Shown piece by piece: positions 20,522 to 29,061 of a DNA stretch of 64,000 bases. The DNA lies in NCBI RefSeq assembly GCF_002205165.1, contig NZ_NIVS01000022.1, positions 1 through 64,000 on the forward strand, given 5' to 3'. The position numbers were made by a program, and so were the translations under genes. The notes under the pieces are model-generated. The model was not told the origin of the DNA. It worked only from the letters and a program-made list of their open reading frames with translations, and made no database searches. This DNA comes from Stenotrophomonas maltophilia. Lineage in GTDB: Bacteria; Pseudomonadota; Gammaproteobacteria; Xanthomonadales; Xanthomonadaceae. Position 1 is the first letter of the stretch. Each line of letters begins with the position of its first letter.

Positions 20522-22249
20522 TTGAACGCGGTCGCCCCGGATCCCACTGCAGAATCCACCGCTGAATCCCGCATCGTCGGGGTGTTGCTGGAGAAAGGTC
20601 GGCTCAAGGACAGCGACCTGGCCCGCGCGCGTCCGCTGCACCGCGAATCCGGTGGCAGCCTGCTGGGTCTGCTGGTCCGCCTGGGCCTGGTCTCCGAGCG
20701 CGACCATGCACAGACCTGTGCCGAGGTGCTCGGCCTGCCGCTGCTGGATGCCAAGGCGGTGCCCGAGTCGCCGCCCGAAGCGCTGCTGGATGGGTTGCCG
20801 CTGACGCTGCGTTTCCTCAAACAATTCCATGTCTGCCCGTTGGCGTTGCATGACGACGTGCTGGATCTGTGGCTGTCCGACCCGCAGGATTCCTACGCGG
20901 CCGACGCCGTGCAGCTGGCCATGGGGCTGCCGGTGCGCCTGCACGTGGGCCTGCGCTCGGAAATCGATGATCTGATCGAGCGCTGGTTCGGCCAAGGCCG
21001 CAGCGCGATGGGCGCGATCATTGAAACCGCCGACGGCGAAGGCGCTGCGGTCGACGACATCGAACACCTGCGCGATCTGGCCTCCGAAGCGCCGGTGATC
21101 CGGCTGGTCAACCTGGTGATCCAGCGGGCGGTGGAACTGCGCGCCTCGGATATCCATATCGAACCGTTCGAGAATCGCCTGAAGGTGCGTTACCGCGTCG
21201 ACGGCGTGCTGATCGAAGGCGAAAGCCCGCCGGTCAATCTCACCGCTGCAGTGATCAGCCGCATCAAGATCATGGCGCGGCTGAACATCGCCGAGCGCCG
21301 GCTGCCGCAGGACGGCCGCATCATGCTGCGCGTGCAGGGCAAGGAACTGGACCTGCGCGTCAGCACGGTGCCGACCGCGCACGGCGAAAGCGTCGTGATG
21401 CGCCTGCTTGATCGCGATACGGTGGTGTTCGATTTCCATCGGTTGGGGTTCACCGATGCCTTCCTACCGCAGTTCCGCAAAGTGCTTGAACAGCCGCACG
21501 GCATCCTGCTGGTCACCGGCCCGACCGGTTCGGGCAAGACCACCACGCTGTACACCGCGCTGAGCCAGCTCAACACCGCCGACGTCAAGATCATCACCGT
21601 CGAGGACCCGGTCGAGTACCAGATCGAAGGCATCAACCAGATCCAGGCCAAGCCGCAGATCGGGCTGGATTTCGCCAATGCGCTGCGCAGCATCGTGCGC
21701 CAGGATCCGGACATCATCATGATCGGCGAGATGCGCGATCTGGAAACCGCGCGCATCGCGATCCAGTCCGCGCTCACCGGCCACCTGGTGCTGTCCACGC
21801 TGCACACCAACAACGCCGCTGGCGGCATCACCCGCCTGCTCGACATGGGCGTGGAAGATTATCTGCTGACCTCCACCATCAACGGCATCCTGGCCCAGCG
21901 CCTGGTCCGTCGGCTGGAGCCGCAGCATGCACAGCGCTACCTCGCCTCGCCCGAAGAGATCGAGAAATTCGGCCTGCGCCGGCTGCAGCCGGAGGGCGAG
22001 ATTTTCCTGTACCGCGCGCAACCGTCGGCGATCGCGCCCACCGGGTATCTGGGGCGCACCACCATCGTCGAATTCCTGGTGATGAACGACGCGCTGCGCA
22101 GCGCGGTGATGCGGCGCGCCGGCATGGGCGAGATCGAGCAGATCGCACGTGCTGCGGGTATGCGCACCATGTACGAAGATGGGCTGTCCAAAGCGCTGCA
22201 GGGCCACACCACATTGGAAGAAGTACTGCGCGTGACGGAGGAATCCTGA
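20522..22249 (+). CDS. xpsE: Type II secretion ATPase XpsE (GspE)
   Basis: Cytoplasmic hexameric ATPase that powers the type II secretion pseudopilus; 575 residues. An N-terminal MshEN/XpsE-N domain (about 15-150, the part that binds XpsL) precedes the T2SSE ATPase core with Walker A GPTGSGKT (333-340), Asp box VEDPVEYQ, Walker B IIMIGEMRD and the His box HLVLSTLHTNNA. Where most GspE proteins carry four zinc-binding cysteines, this one reads RRLEPQHAQRY...YRAQPSAIAPTGYLGR, with no cysteine. Translation starts at TTG 20522, supported by AGGAGAAG seven bases upstream. It is the first gene of an eleven-gene operon ending with xpsD. Confidence 0.95.
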   Translation: MNAVAPDPTAESTAESRIVGVLLEKGRLKDSDLARARPLHRESGGSLLGLLVRLGLVSERDHAQTCAEVLGLPLLDAKAVPESPPEALLDGLPLTLRFLKQFHVCPLALHDDVLDLWLSDPQDSYAADAVQLAMGLPVRLHVGLRSEIDDLIERWFGQGRSAMGAIIETADGEGAAVDDIEHLRDLASEAPVIRLVNLVIQRAVELRASDIHIEPFENRLKVRYRVDGVLIEGESPPVNLTAAVISRIKIMARLNIAERRLPQDGRIMLRVQGKELDLRVSTVPTAHGESVVMRLLDRDTVVFDFHRLGFTDAFLPQFRKVLEQPHGILLVTGPTGSGKTTTLYTALSQLNTADVKIITVEDPVEYQIEGINQIQAKPQIGLDFANALRSIVRQDPDIIMIGEMRDLETARIAIQSALTGHLVLSTLHTNNAAGGITRLLDMGVEDYLLTSTINGILAQRLVRRLEPQHAQRYLASPEEIEKFGLRRLQPEGEIFLYRAQPSAIAPTGYLGRTTIVEFLVMNDALRSAVMRRAGMGEIEQIARAAGMRTMYEDGLSKALQGHTTLEEVLRVTEES

Positions 22250-22286
22250 TGCGTGCCTGCGGCCAACACCGGGTGGGCGACTGAGC

Positions 22287-23507
22287 ATGCCCCAGTACCG
22301 CTACAAGGCACTGAACGCCCACGGCGAACTGTTCGATGGCCAGATGGAGGCGGCCAGCGAGGCCGAGGTGGCCGCGCGCCTGCAGGACCAGGGGCACATG
22401 CCGATGGAAGCACGGCTGGCCAGCGAAGGTGTCGCAGGCGCGTCGACCTGGATGGCGCTGCTGCGCCGCAAGCCGTTCGACGGCGGGGCGCTGGTGCAGT
22501 TCACCCAGCAGCTGGCCACGCTGCTCGGCGCCGGCCAGCCGCTGGATCGCGCGCTGAGCATCCTGCTGGAGCTGCCCGAAGACGAGCGCACGCGCCGGGT
22601 CATCACCGACATCCGCGACATCGTGCGCGGCGGCGCGCCGCTCTCGACCGCGCTGGAACGCCAGCACGGATTGTTCTCGCGGCTGTACATCAACATGGTG
22701 CGTGCCGGTGAAGCCGGTGGCAGCCTGCACGACACCCTGCAGCGGCTGTCGGATTACCTGGAGCGCAGCGCCGAGCTGAAAGGGCGCGTGATCAACGCGC
22801 TGATCTACCCGGCGATCCTGCTCGCGGTGGTGGGCGGCGCACTGCTGTTCCTGCTCGGCTATGTGGTGCCGCAGTTCGCGCTGATGTACGAGAGCCTGGA
22901 TGTCGCGTTGCCGTGGTTCACCCAGTGGGTGCTCACCGCCGGGCTGGTCGTGCGCGAAGGCTGGCTCATCATGATCGTGGTGCCGGCCGTGGCCGCACTG
23001 GTGGTGGAGCGGCGGCTGCGGCAACCGGCCACGCGCCTGGCCGTGGATGGCTGGCTGCTGCAGCGCAAAGGCATCGGCCCGTTGCTGGGCAAGCTGGAAA
23101 CCGCGCGTCTGGCCCGCACGCTTGGCACATTGCTGCGCAACGGGGTGCCGCTGCTGTCCGGCCTGGGCATCGCGCGCAACGTGTTGAGCAACCGCGCGCT
23201 GGCGGCCGATGTGGATGCCGCCAGCGACGAGGTCAAGAACGGCAACGGGCTGTCGGCATCGTTGTCGCGTGGCAAGCGTTTTCCGCGCCTGGCACTGCAG
23301 ATGATCCAGGTCGGCGAAGAATCCGGCGCGCTGGATACGATGCTGCTCAAGACCGCCGATACGTTCGAGCAGGAAAGCGCCCGCGCAATCGACCGTCTGC
23401 TGTCGGCACTGGTGCCAGTGATCACCCTGGTACTGGCCTCGGTGGTCGGCCTGGTGATCGTGGCCGTGCTGGTGCCGCTGTACGACCTGACCAATGCCAT
23501 CGGCTGA
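22287..23507 (+). CDS. xpsF: Type II secretion inner-membrane platform protein XpsF (GspF)
   Basis: Polytopic inner-membrane platform protein that couples XpsE to pseudopilin assembly; 406 residues, the usual length. Two T2SSF cytoplasmic domains (about 70-190 and 275-395) alternate with three membrane helices: about 170-195, 215-240 and 375-400. The N-terminus MPQYRYKALNAHGE is family-typical. The repeated motif GEAGGSL / GEESGAL marks the two homologous halves. The start at ATG 22287 lies 37 bases after xpsE. Confidence 0.95.
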   Translation: MPQYRYKALNAHGELFDGQMEAASEAEVAARLQDQGHMPMEARLASEGVAGASTWMALLRRKPFDGGALVQFTQQLATLLGAGQPLDRALSILLELPEDERTRRVITDIRDIVRGGAPLSTALERQHGLFSRLYINMVRAGEAGGSLHDTLQRLSDYLERSAELKGRVINALIYPAILLAVVGGALLFLLGYVVPQFALMYESLDVALPWFTQWVLTAGLVVREGWLIMIVVPAVAALVVERRLRQPATRLAVDGWLLQRKGIGPLLGKLETARLARTLGTLLRNGVPLLSGLGIARNVLSNRALAADVDAASDEVKNGNGLSASLSRGKRFPRLALQMIQVGEESGALDTMLLKTADTFEQESARAIDRLLSALVPVITLVLASVVGLVIVAVLVPLYDLTNAIG

Positions 23508-23555
23508 CCGGCCGCTGGTCAATACCCCTATGTTTCGATGCAAGGAGCCCGCCAC

Positions 23556-23987
23556 ATGCAACGCCGCCGCCTGACCCGCTTCTCTTCCGCGCGCCACCAG
23601 TCCGGCATGAGCCTGCTGGAAATCATCATCGTCATCGTGCTGATCGGCGCGGTGCTGACCCTGGTCGGCAGCCGTGTGCTTGGCGGCGCCGACCGCGGCA
23701 AGGCCAACATCGCCAAGGCGCAGGTGCAGACCATGGCCGGCAAGATCGACAACTACCAGCTCGATACCGGCAAGCTGCCGGCCAAGCTGGAGGATCTGGT
23801 CACCCAGCCCAGCGGCAGCGCGGGCTGGCTCGGGCCGTATGCCAAGCCGGCCGACCTCAACGACCCGTGGGGCCATGCGCTGGAATACCGCGTGCCGGGC
23901 GAAGGTCAGCCGTATGACCTGATCAGCCTCGGCAAGGACGGCAAGGTGGGTGGCAGCAGTTACGACGCGGACATCCGGTACGAGTAA
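23556..23987 (+). CDS. xpsG: Major pseudopilin XpsG (GspG)
   Basis: Main subunit of the type II pseudopilus; 143-residue prepilin. It has a positively charged leader of about 22 residues, a prepilin peptidase site SG|MSLLE with Glu at +5, and the hydrophobic N-terminal helix IIIVIVLIGAVLTLV. The C-terminal domain carries the conserved NDPWGHALEYRVPG and DLISLGKDGK segments that bind calcium in GspG proteins. I start at ATG 23556, preceded by AAGGAG; an in-frame ATG at 23538 lies upstream of that site. Processing needs a prepilin peptidase encoded elsewhere; none is in this window. Confidence 0.95.
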   Translation: MQRRRLTRFSSARHQSGMSLLEIIIVIVLIGAVLTLVGSRVLGGADRGKANIAKAQVQTMAGKIDNYQLDTGKLPAKLEDLVTQPSGSAGWLGPYAKPADLNDPWGHALEYRVPGEGQPYDLISLGKDGKVGGSSYDADIRYE

Positions 23988-24008
23988 TCGGTGGGAGCAC
24001 TGTGGCCC

Positions 24009-24494
24009 ATGCCAGGCAGACCGCCGCGCCGCGTGCCCACGGGCGCGCATGCGCGTGGTCTGTCGTTGCTGGAAATGCTGTTGGTGGTCGCGTTGATCGC
24101 GATCATCGGAGTGGTCACCGCCACCGCGATGAACGGCGGCATCGATGGCATGCGCCTGCGCAACGCCGGCAAGGAGATCGCCAGCCAGTTGCGCTACACG
24201 CGCACCCAGGCCATCGCCACCGGGCAGACCCAGCGCTTTCTGATCGACCCAAGCCAACGCACGTGGCAGGCCGCCAACGGCCGCCACGGGCAGATTCCCG
24301 CCGCGCTGGACGTGCGGTTCCGCGGCGCCGGCCAGCTCAGCACTGCGCCCGGGCAGGGGGCGATCGCCTTCTTCGCCGACGGCGCCGCCAGTGGCGGCAG
24401 CATCGACCTGAGCACGCGCGGTGCAGTGTGGGAGATCCACGTGGGCTGGATCACCGGCGAAGTCCGCGCCGGCCCGCGCCGGGAGGGACGATGA
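24009..24494 (+). CDS. xpsH: Minor pseudopilin XpsH (GspH)
   Basis: Minor pseudopilin, 161 residues. It has a basic leader, the cleavage site RG|LSLLEM and the hydrophobic helix LLVVALIAIIGVVTATAM, followed by a GspH-type globular domain (RNAGKEIASQLRYTRTQAI). ATG 24009 is preferred because GGGAG precedes it; GTG 23991 is an alternative. It overlaps xpsI by four bases, so translation is coupled. Confidence 0.9.
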   Translation: MPGRPPRRVPTGAHARGLSLLEMLLVVALIAIIGVVTATAMNGGIDGMRLRNAGKEIASQLRYTRTQAIATGQTQRFLIDPSQRTWQAANGRHGQIPAALDVRFRGAGQLSTAPGQGAIAFFADGAASGGSIDLSTRGAVWEIHVGWITGEVRAGPRREGR

Positions 24495-24907
24495 AGCGCC
24501 AGCGTGGGTATTCGCTGCTGGAGGTGATCATCGCCTTCGCGCTGCTGGCGTTGGCGTTGACGCTGTTGCTGGGCAGTCTGTCCGGCGCGGCGCGCCAGGT
24601 CGGGCAGGCCGACGTGCGCAGCCGCGCGACGCTGTATGCGCAGTCACTGCTGGCCAGCACCGGTGTGGAGGCCCCGTTGCAGGAGGGCAGCACGCAGGGC
24701 GAGTGGGAGCAGGGCAGGTACCGCTGGCAGCTGCAGGTGGCGCCGTATCAGGAACCACGCAACACCACGGGGCCGGTGACGCAGGACGTCGGCGGCCCGA
24801 CCCTGGCGCAGATCACCCTGCAGGTGCGTTGGGGCCAGGGCAATGGCGAGCAGCTGCAGTGGCGCAGCCTGCGCCTGTTGCCGCCGGTACCGGGCGCGCC
24901 GCGATGA
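24491..24907 (+). CDS. xpsI: Minor pseudopilin XpsI (GspI)
   Basis: Minor pseudopilin, 138 residues, part of the XpsH-I-J-K tip complex. It has a short leader MKRQRG, the cleavage motif G|YSLLEVIIAFALLALAL and a GspI C-terminal fold. GGGAGGG lies just upstream of ATG 24491, inside the end of xpsH. The ATGA overlap with xpsJ marks tight coupling. The family is assigned from the prepilin signature and gene order, since the globular part is poorly conserved. Confidence 0.9.
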   Translation: MKRQRGYSLLEVIIAFALLALALTLLLGSLSGAARQVGQADVRSRATLYAQSLLASTGVEAPLQEGSTQGEWEQGRYRWQLQVAPYQEPRNTTGPVTQDVGGPTLAQITLQVRWGQGNGEQLQWRSLRLLPPVPGAPR

Positions 24908-25542
24908 CATCACGCGCCCGTCGTGCCCGTGGCTTCACCCTGATCGAGATCCTGCTGGCGACTGCGTTGCTGGTCGGTGGCCTCGCACTGGCCTTCGCCA
25001 CCGTGCGCTCGGCCATGGCGATCAGCCAGCGCGGCGAACGCATGGCCGCACAGAACGAGCGCATGCGCGCGGTCGAAGGCTTCCTGCGCCGGCGCCTGTC
25101 GACCGCGCTGGTGATTGCGACCTCGCCACCGGACCCGACCCGTGATCCGGTGTATTTCGTCGGCGAGCCGCAGCGCATGCTGTTCGTGTCCGATCTGCCG
25201 GGCTATCTCGGTCGCGGCGGGCCGTATGCGCATGAACTGCAGGTCCGCCGGGCCGGGGGGGCAGAGCAGTTGGAGGTCGGGTTGACCCTGCTGCAGAACG
25301 GCGAGGCGATCGACGAGAATCCGCCGCGCCCGCCGGAAATGCTGGCCGATCAGCTGCGCGAGGTGCGCTTCCGCTATCGCGGCACCGATCCGCGCACGGG
25401 CCAGCTGACACAGTGGCTGGACCGCTGGGACGACACCCGCCGTCTACCGCTGCTGGTCTCGATCGAGATCATGCCGCTGGAGGGACCGGCGTGGCCCCCG
25501 ATGATCGCGGCGCTGCCGCCGGCCCGTGGGGATCGCCCATGA
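24904..25542 (+). CDS. xpsJ: Minor pseudopilin XpsJ (GspJ)
   Basis: Minor pseudopilin of the tip complex, 212 residues. It has the leader MTSRARRARG, the cleavage motif G|FTLIEILLATALLVGG, and a larger GspJ domain containing the typical QRMLFVSDLPGY and LREVRFRYRG segments. It overlaps the neighbouring genes by four bases on both sides (ATGA junctions). Confidence 0.93.
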   Translation: MTSRARRARGFTLIEILLATALLVGGLALAFATVRSAMAISQRGERMAAQNERMRAVEGFLRRRLSTALVIATSPPDPTRDPVYFVGEPQRMLFVSDLPGYLGRGGPYAHELQVRRAGGAEQLEVGLTLLQNGEAIDENPPRPPEMLADQLREVRFRYRGTDPRTGQLTQWLDRWDDTRRLPLLVSIEIMPLEGPAWPPMIAALPPARGDRP

Positions 25543-26402
25543 GGCCGGCGCGGGGTGCCGCACTGGTGCTGGTGCTGTGGCTGATCGCCCTGCTGACCGC
25601 GGTGATCGGCGCGTTCGCGCTGAGCGCACGCGTGGAGCATATGCAGCAGCGCGTGATCGGCGACGATGCCATCGGCCAGGAGTACGCCCGTGCCGGCCTG
25701 GAATATGCGCTGCATCGGCTGCAGCCGCGTGCCGCCCAGCCGGCCTGGGTAGCCGATGGCCGCCGCTACCGGTGGACCTTCGATACGCGTCGGATCGATC
25801 TGACGATTCTCGACGAGAACGGCAAGATCAATCTGAATCTGGCCGACGTGAGCCTGCTCAGCGCATTCCTGCGCGCGATGGGAGAGGCGCCTGAGCACGC
25901 CCAGCAGCTGGCCGGCGCTATCGTCGACTGGCGCGATGCCGACAGTCTCAAACAACCCGGTGGCGGCGCGGAGACGCCCGATTACGTCGCTGCGGGCCTT
26001 CCGTACGGCGCACGCAATGCGCGCTTCGAGACCGTGGGTGAACTGCAGCGCGTGCTCGGCATGGAGGCAGACCTGTATGCGCGGATCGAGCCGATGCTGA
26101 CCCTGTACAGTCGCCAGGCACGCCCCGACCCGCGCTTTGCGGCGGGCCCGGTGCTGACGGCACTGGGGCTGGACGCTGAGCGCCTGCTGGCCGAGCGCGA
26201 ACGTGCTGCCGCCGCTGATGAGGCCGGTTTGCCGGTCACGCCGCTTGCAGGTGGCAGTGGCACCTATAGTATCGAGAGTCGCGCCACGGACGAACGCGGC
26301 CGGGTATCGGTACTACGCGCCGTGGTGAGGATGGGGTCGGCAGGCACGCCGGGAACGGCATACACAGTACTTCGCTGGGAACAGGGAATGGCAGCAAGAT
26401 GA
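25539..26402 (+). CDS. xpsK: Minor pseudopilin XpsK (GspK)
   Basis: Largest minor pseudopilin, which caps the pseudopilus; 287 residues. The prepilin motif is G|AALVLVLWLIALLTAV; GspK proteins lack the +5 Glu, as here. The periplasmic domain includes the conserved ENGKINLNLAD and AGAIVDWRDAD segments and the helix-hairpin region around ARFETVGELQRVLGM. The start codon overlaps the stop of xpsJ. Confidence 0.93.
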   Translation: MRPARGAALVLVLWLIALLTAVIGAFALSARVEHMQQRVIGDDAIGQEYARAGLEYALHRLQPRAAQPAWVADGRRYRWTFDTRRIDLTILDENGKINLNLADVSLLSAFLRAMGEAPEHAQQLAGAIVDWRDADSLKQPGGGAETPDYVAAGLPYGARNARFETVGELQRVLGMEADLYARIEPMLTLYSRQARPDPRFAAGPVLTALGLDAERLLAERERAAAADEAGLPVTPLAGGSGTYSIESRATDERGRVSVLRAVVRMGSAGTPGTAYTVLRWEQGMAAR

Positions 26403-27547
26403 CGGCATGGCGTGACAGTCTGGTGCGGGCCCGCGGGCGCTTGTCGCCCGGCGTGGGCAGCAGCCTGCGCTGGTGGCGGCAGTCGTTGCTGGCCTGGCTG
26501 CCGGTGCGGTGGCAATGGGCGATGGGGTGGTCGCGTTCGCGCCTGCTGTTGCAACGCGCAGGCGACGTGCTGCGGCTGCAGCGCCAGACCGGCGAGCAGA
26601 TCGAGGCGATCGCCGAGCTGCCGTGGCCGGTAGCGCCAGCCGCGCTGGAGGGTGTGCTGGACGCGCGCCTGCGCAGCCTGCCCCGGCACTGGCTGCTCCC
26701 CGCCGGGAGCGTGCTGCGCCGTCCGCTGCGCTTGCCCGCGGCGGCCGCCGAACGGCTGCGCGATGTGGTCGGTTTTGAAATCGATCGGCAGACGCCCTTC
26801 GATGCCAGCCAGGTCAGCTATGACGTGCGCGAGCTCGGGGCCTTGCCGGATGGTCAGCTGCAGGTCGAGCTGGTGGTGATCCCGCGCGCGCAGCTGGAGC
26901 AGTGGGCGCTGCAGGCCGGGCCGTGGGCGCAGGCGGTGGCCGGCGTCGATGCCGTGGATGCCGCGGGTCAGCCGCTGGACGTCAATCTGCTTCCGGTCGC
27001 GCAGCGGCAGCCGTATCGCGACCCGATGGCGCGCTGGAACTGGCTCCTGGCCGTGGGCGCGATCGTGCTGCTCGCGCTGGCCGGCCATCAACTGCTGGAC
27101 AACCGCCAGGCGGCGGCCGACCAGCTGCGCACGCAGGTGGATGACGCCGCGCGTGATGCGCGCCGGGTCGCGGCCGAGCGGCAACAGTTGCAGAGCCTGG
27201 TCGAAGGCGCTGCGTTCCTGGAGGGCAAGCGCGCCGAGCATGCCAGTACCGTTGAGCTGTGGAACGAGCTGACCCGCCTGCTGCCCGATGGCACTTACCT
27301 GGAAAAACTCTCCATCGAAGGCAACACGCTGCAGTTGATCGGGCTCAGCCGCGAAGCCTCGCAACTGGTGCCGCTGCTGCAGGACTCGCCGTTGTGGCGC
27401 AAGGTCAACCTGACCGGCGTGCTGCAGGCTGATGGAGCGACCAGCGGCCGCGACCGCTTCACGCTCACCGCAGAGCTGCAGCCGCTGCCCGGTGCGACGC
27501 CCCCTGCCAAGGAGGTTGCCGATGGCAGCACAACCGACGCGCCGTGA
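26399..27547 (+). CDS. xpsL: Type II secretion protein XpsL (GspL)
   Basis: Bitopic inner-membrane protein that recruits the XpsE ATPase and pairs with XpsM; 382 residues. A cytoplasmic actin-like part (about 1-205) is followed by one membrane helix (about 212-230, WNWLLAVGAIVLLALAG), a coiled-coil stretch and a PilN-like periplasmic ferredoxin fold (about 280-360). ATG 26399 overlaps the end of xpsK by four bases. The xpsM start lies 26 bases before this stop codon, an unusually long overlap for the operon. Confidence 0.9.
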   Translation: MTAWRDSLVRARGRLSPGVGSSLRWWRQSLLAWLPVRWQWAMGWSRSRLLLQRAGDVLRLQRQTGEQIEAIAELPWPVAPAALEGVLDARLRSLPRHWLLPAGSVLRRPLRLPAAAAERLRDVVGFEIDRQTPFDASQVSYDVRELGALPDGQLQVELVVIPRAQLEQWALQAGPWAQAVAGVDAVDAAGQPLDVNLLPVAQRQPYRDPMARWNWLLAVGAIVLLALAGHQLLDNRQAAADQLRTQVDDAARDARRVAAERQQLQSLVEGAAFLEGKRAEHASTVELWNELTRLLPDGTYLEKLSIEGNTLQLIGLSREASQLVPLLQDSPLWRKVNLTGVLQADGATSGRDRFTLTAELQPLPGATPPAKEVADGSTTDAP

Positions 27548-28265
27548 TCGCTGGCTGGCGCTGGGGCTGCTGCTGGCGGTGATCGCGGTGGCCTACCTGC
27601 TGCTCGTGCATCCGTGGTTGACCCGCCCACTGCTGGCGATCAACGCCGACATCACCGCCGTGCAGGAACGCCAGCAGCGCGTGGAGGCGCAGCTGGCGCA
27701 GCGCGGGCAGATCGCCACGCAGCTGCGCGAGGTACAGGCGGCGCTCGAGGGCCGCCCCGGCTTCCTGCGCGAGGCCACGGCCGAATCGGCCGCTGCTGCG
27801 CTCTCCAGCCGTCTGCAGGATGCGGTGGCGTCCGCCAGCCCGGGCAATCGCAGCTGCACGATCAGCAACCGCACCCCGCTGCCCGATACCAACCGCGAGC
27901 CGGCCTTCCCGCGCGTGGCACTGCAGGTGCGTCTGCGCTGCGGGGTGCCCGAGATGGCGGCCGTACTGCACACGCTGGAGACCGGCAGCCCGCGCCTGTT
28001 CGTGGACAACCTCAACCTGCTTGCGCAGCGCTTCCAGCAATCGCCCAGCGAAACCGGCACCGGCCTGGATGTCTCGTTTGAATTGGTCGGCTATCTGCGC
28101 CCCGGCGCCGCGCTGGAGCCCGGAACTCCTGCCCCGGCACCCCTGGCGCTGCCGGCCGAGCAGAATGCCGGGCAGCATTCCGACCCGGGCACGGCGCCGC
28201 CCAGCGATGCGGCCGAACCGGCGCCTGCACCCGACGCTGCCGAGGAGGTCGAGCATGAAGCTTGA
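27522..28265 (+). CDS. xpsM: Type II secretion protein XpsM (GspM)
   Basis: Bitopic inner-membrane partner of XpsL and XpsN; 247 residues. One N-terminal membrane helix (about 12-30, LALGLLLAVIAVAYLLLV) is followed by a coiled coil (about 40-80, QERQQRVEAQLAQRG) and a periplasmic domain. The tail is Pro/Ala/Glu-rich. I start at ATG 27522 (MAAQPTRRDRW), preceded by AAGGAGG inside xpsL. Identification rests on position, topology and size; this subunit is poorly conserved. Confidence 0.85.
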   Translation: MAAQPTRRDRWLALGLLLAVIAVAYLLLVHPWLTRPLLAINADITAVQERQQRVEAQLAQRGQIATQLREVQAALEGRPGFLREATAESAAAALSSRLQDAVASASPGNRSCTISNRTPLPDTNREPAFPRVALQVRLRCGVPEMAAVLHTLETGSPRLFVDNLNLLAQRFQQSPSETGTGLDVSFELVGYLRPGAALEPGTPAPAPLALPAEQNAGQHSDPGTAPPSDAAEPAPAPDAAEEVEHEA

Positions 28266-29052
28266 AGCAGCCGGCCTGCGCACCTGGTGGCTGGGAGGCA
28301 TCGCCCTGTGGGCGTTGGCGATCTGGATTGCCACGTTGTTCGGCCTTGGCGGCCGCATCGCACCGGCCACGCATGGCGATGCCGGTCCTGCGCCGTTGCC
28401 CAGCCTGGCGCCTGCCGCACCGGAGCGCATGGCCTCGGCCAGCACCTATGCACAGATCGGCGCGCGCCCGCTGTTTGCCGAAGACCGCCAACCGCGGCCC
28501 TATCTGCTCGGCGGCAGCGAGCAGGGCGCCGCCAGCAGCGTCTCGCTGACCGGGGTGCTGCTGACGCCCGGCTTCGGCATGGCGATCCTGACCACCGATC
28601 AGCGCCAGTCGCTGCGGTTGCGTTTGAATGGTGAAGCGGTGAACGGGTGGCAACTGCTGGCGCTGGAACCGCGCCGCGCCACCGTCAGCGGCCCCGGTGG
28701 CACGCAGGTCCTGGAATTGCCGGTGTTCAATGGGCAGGGCGGTGAACCACCCACGGTGCTGGGCGCTACGCCGCTCACCACGGTTCCCCCGGCCGGTGCC
28801 GGTGCCCGTCCGATCAATGGCGCAGCCGTACCGATGCCCGTCCCACCGCCGTCCGCACCCCCTGCGCCCCAGGCAGGGACGCCGTCGAATGCGGCGGCTC
28901 CTGCGCAGAACGCGCAGGGCCCCAGCGAAGACCAGATGAAGGCGATCCGCGAGCGCATCCAGGCGCGTCGCCAGCAATTGCAGCAGCAACAGCAACAGCA
29001 GCAGTCGCAGTCGCAGCAACCGCCCGCGGGCGGCTCCGGCCAAAACCCTTAG
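28255..29052 (+). CDS. xpsN: Type II secretion protein XpsN (GspC-like)
   Basis: Bitopic protein that takes the place of GspC in the Xps system and connects XpsL/XpsM to the secretin; 265 residues. It has one membrane helix (about 8-32) and a GspC homology region (about 60-155, ARPLFAEDRQPRPY...LRLNGEAVNGWQL). A Pro-rich stretch (about 175-215) and a Gln-rich C-terminus encoded by CAG/CAA triplets follow. The start at ATG 28255 overlaps xpsM by 11 bases. There is no separate xpsC here, as expected for the Xanthomonas-type operon. Confidence 0.87.
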   Translation: MKLEAAGLRTWWLGGIALWALAIWIATLFGLGGRIAPATHGDAGPAPLPSLAPAAPERMASASTYAQIGARPLFAEDRQPRPYLLGGSEQGAASSVSLTGVLLTPGFGMAILTTDQRQSLRLRLNGEAVNGWQLLALEPRRATVSGPGGTQVLELPVFNGQGGEPPTVLGATPLTTVPPAGAGARPINGAAVPMPVPPPSAPPAPQAGTPSNAAAPAQNAQGPSEDQMKAIRERIQARRQQLQQQQQQQQSQSQQPPAGGSGQNP

Positions 29053-29061
29053 AGTGACAGC

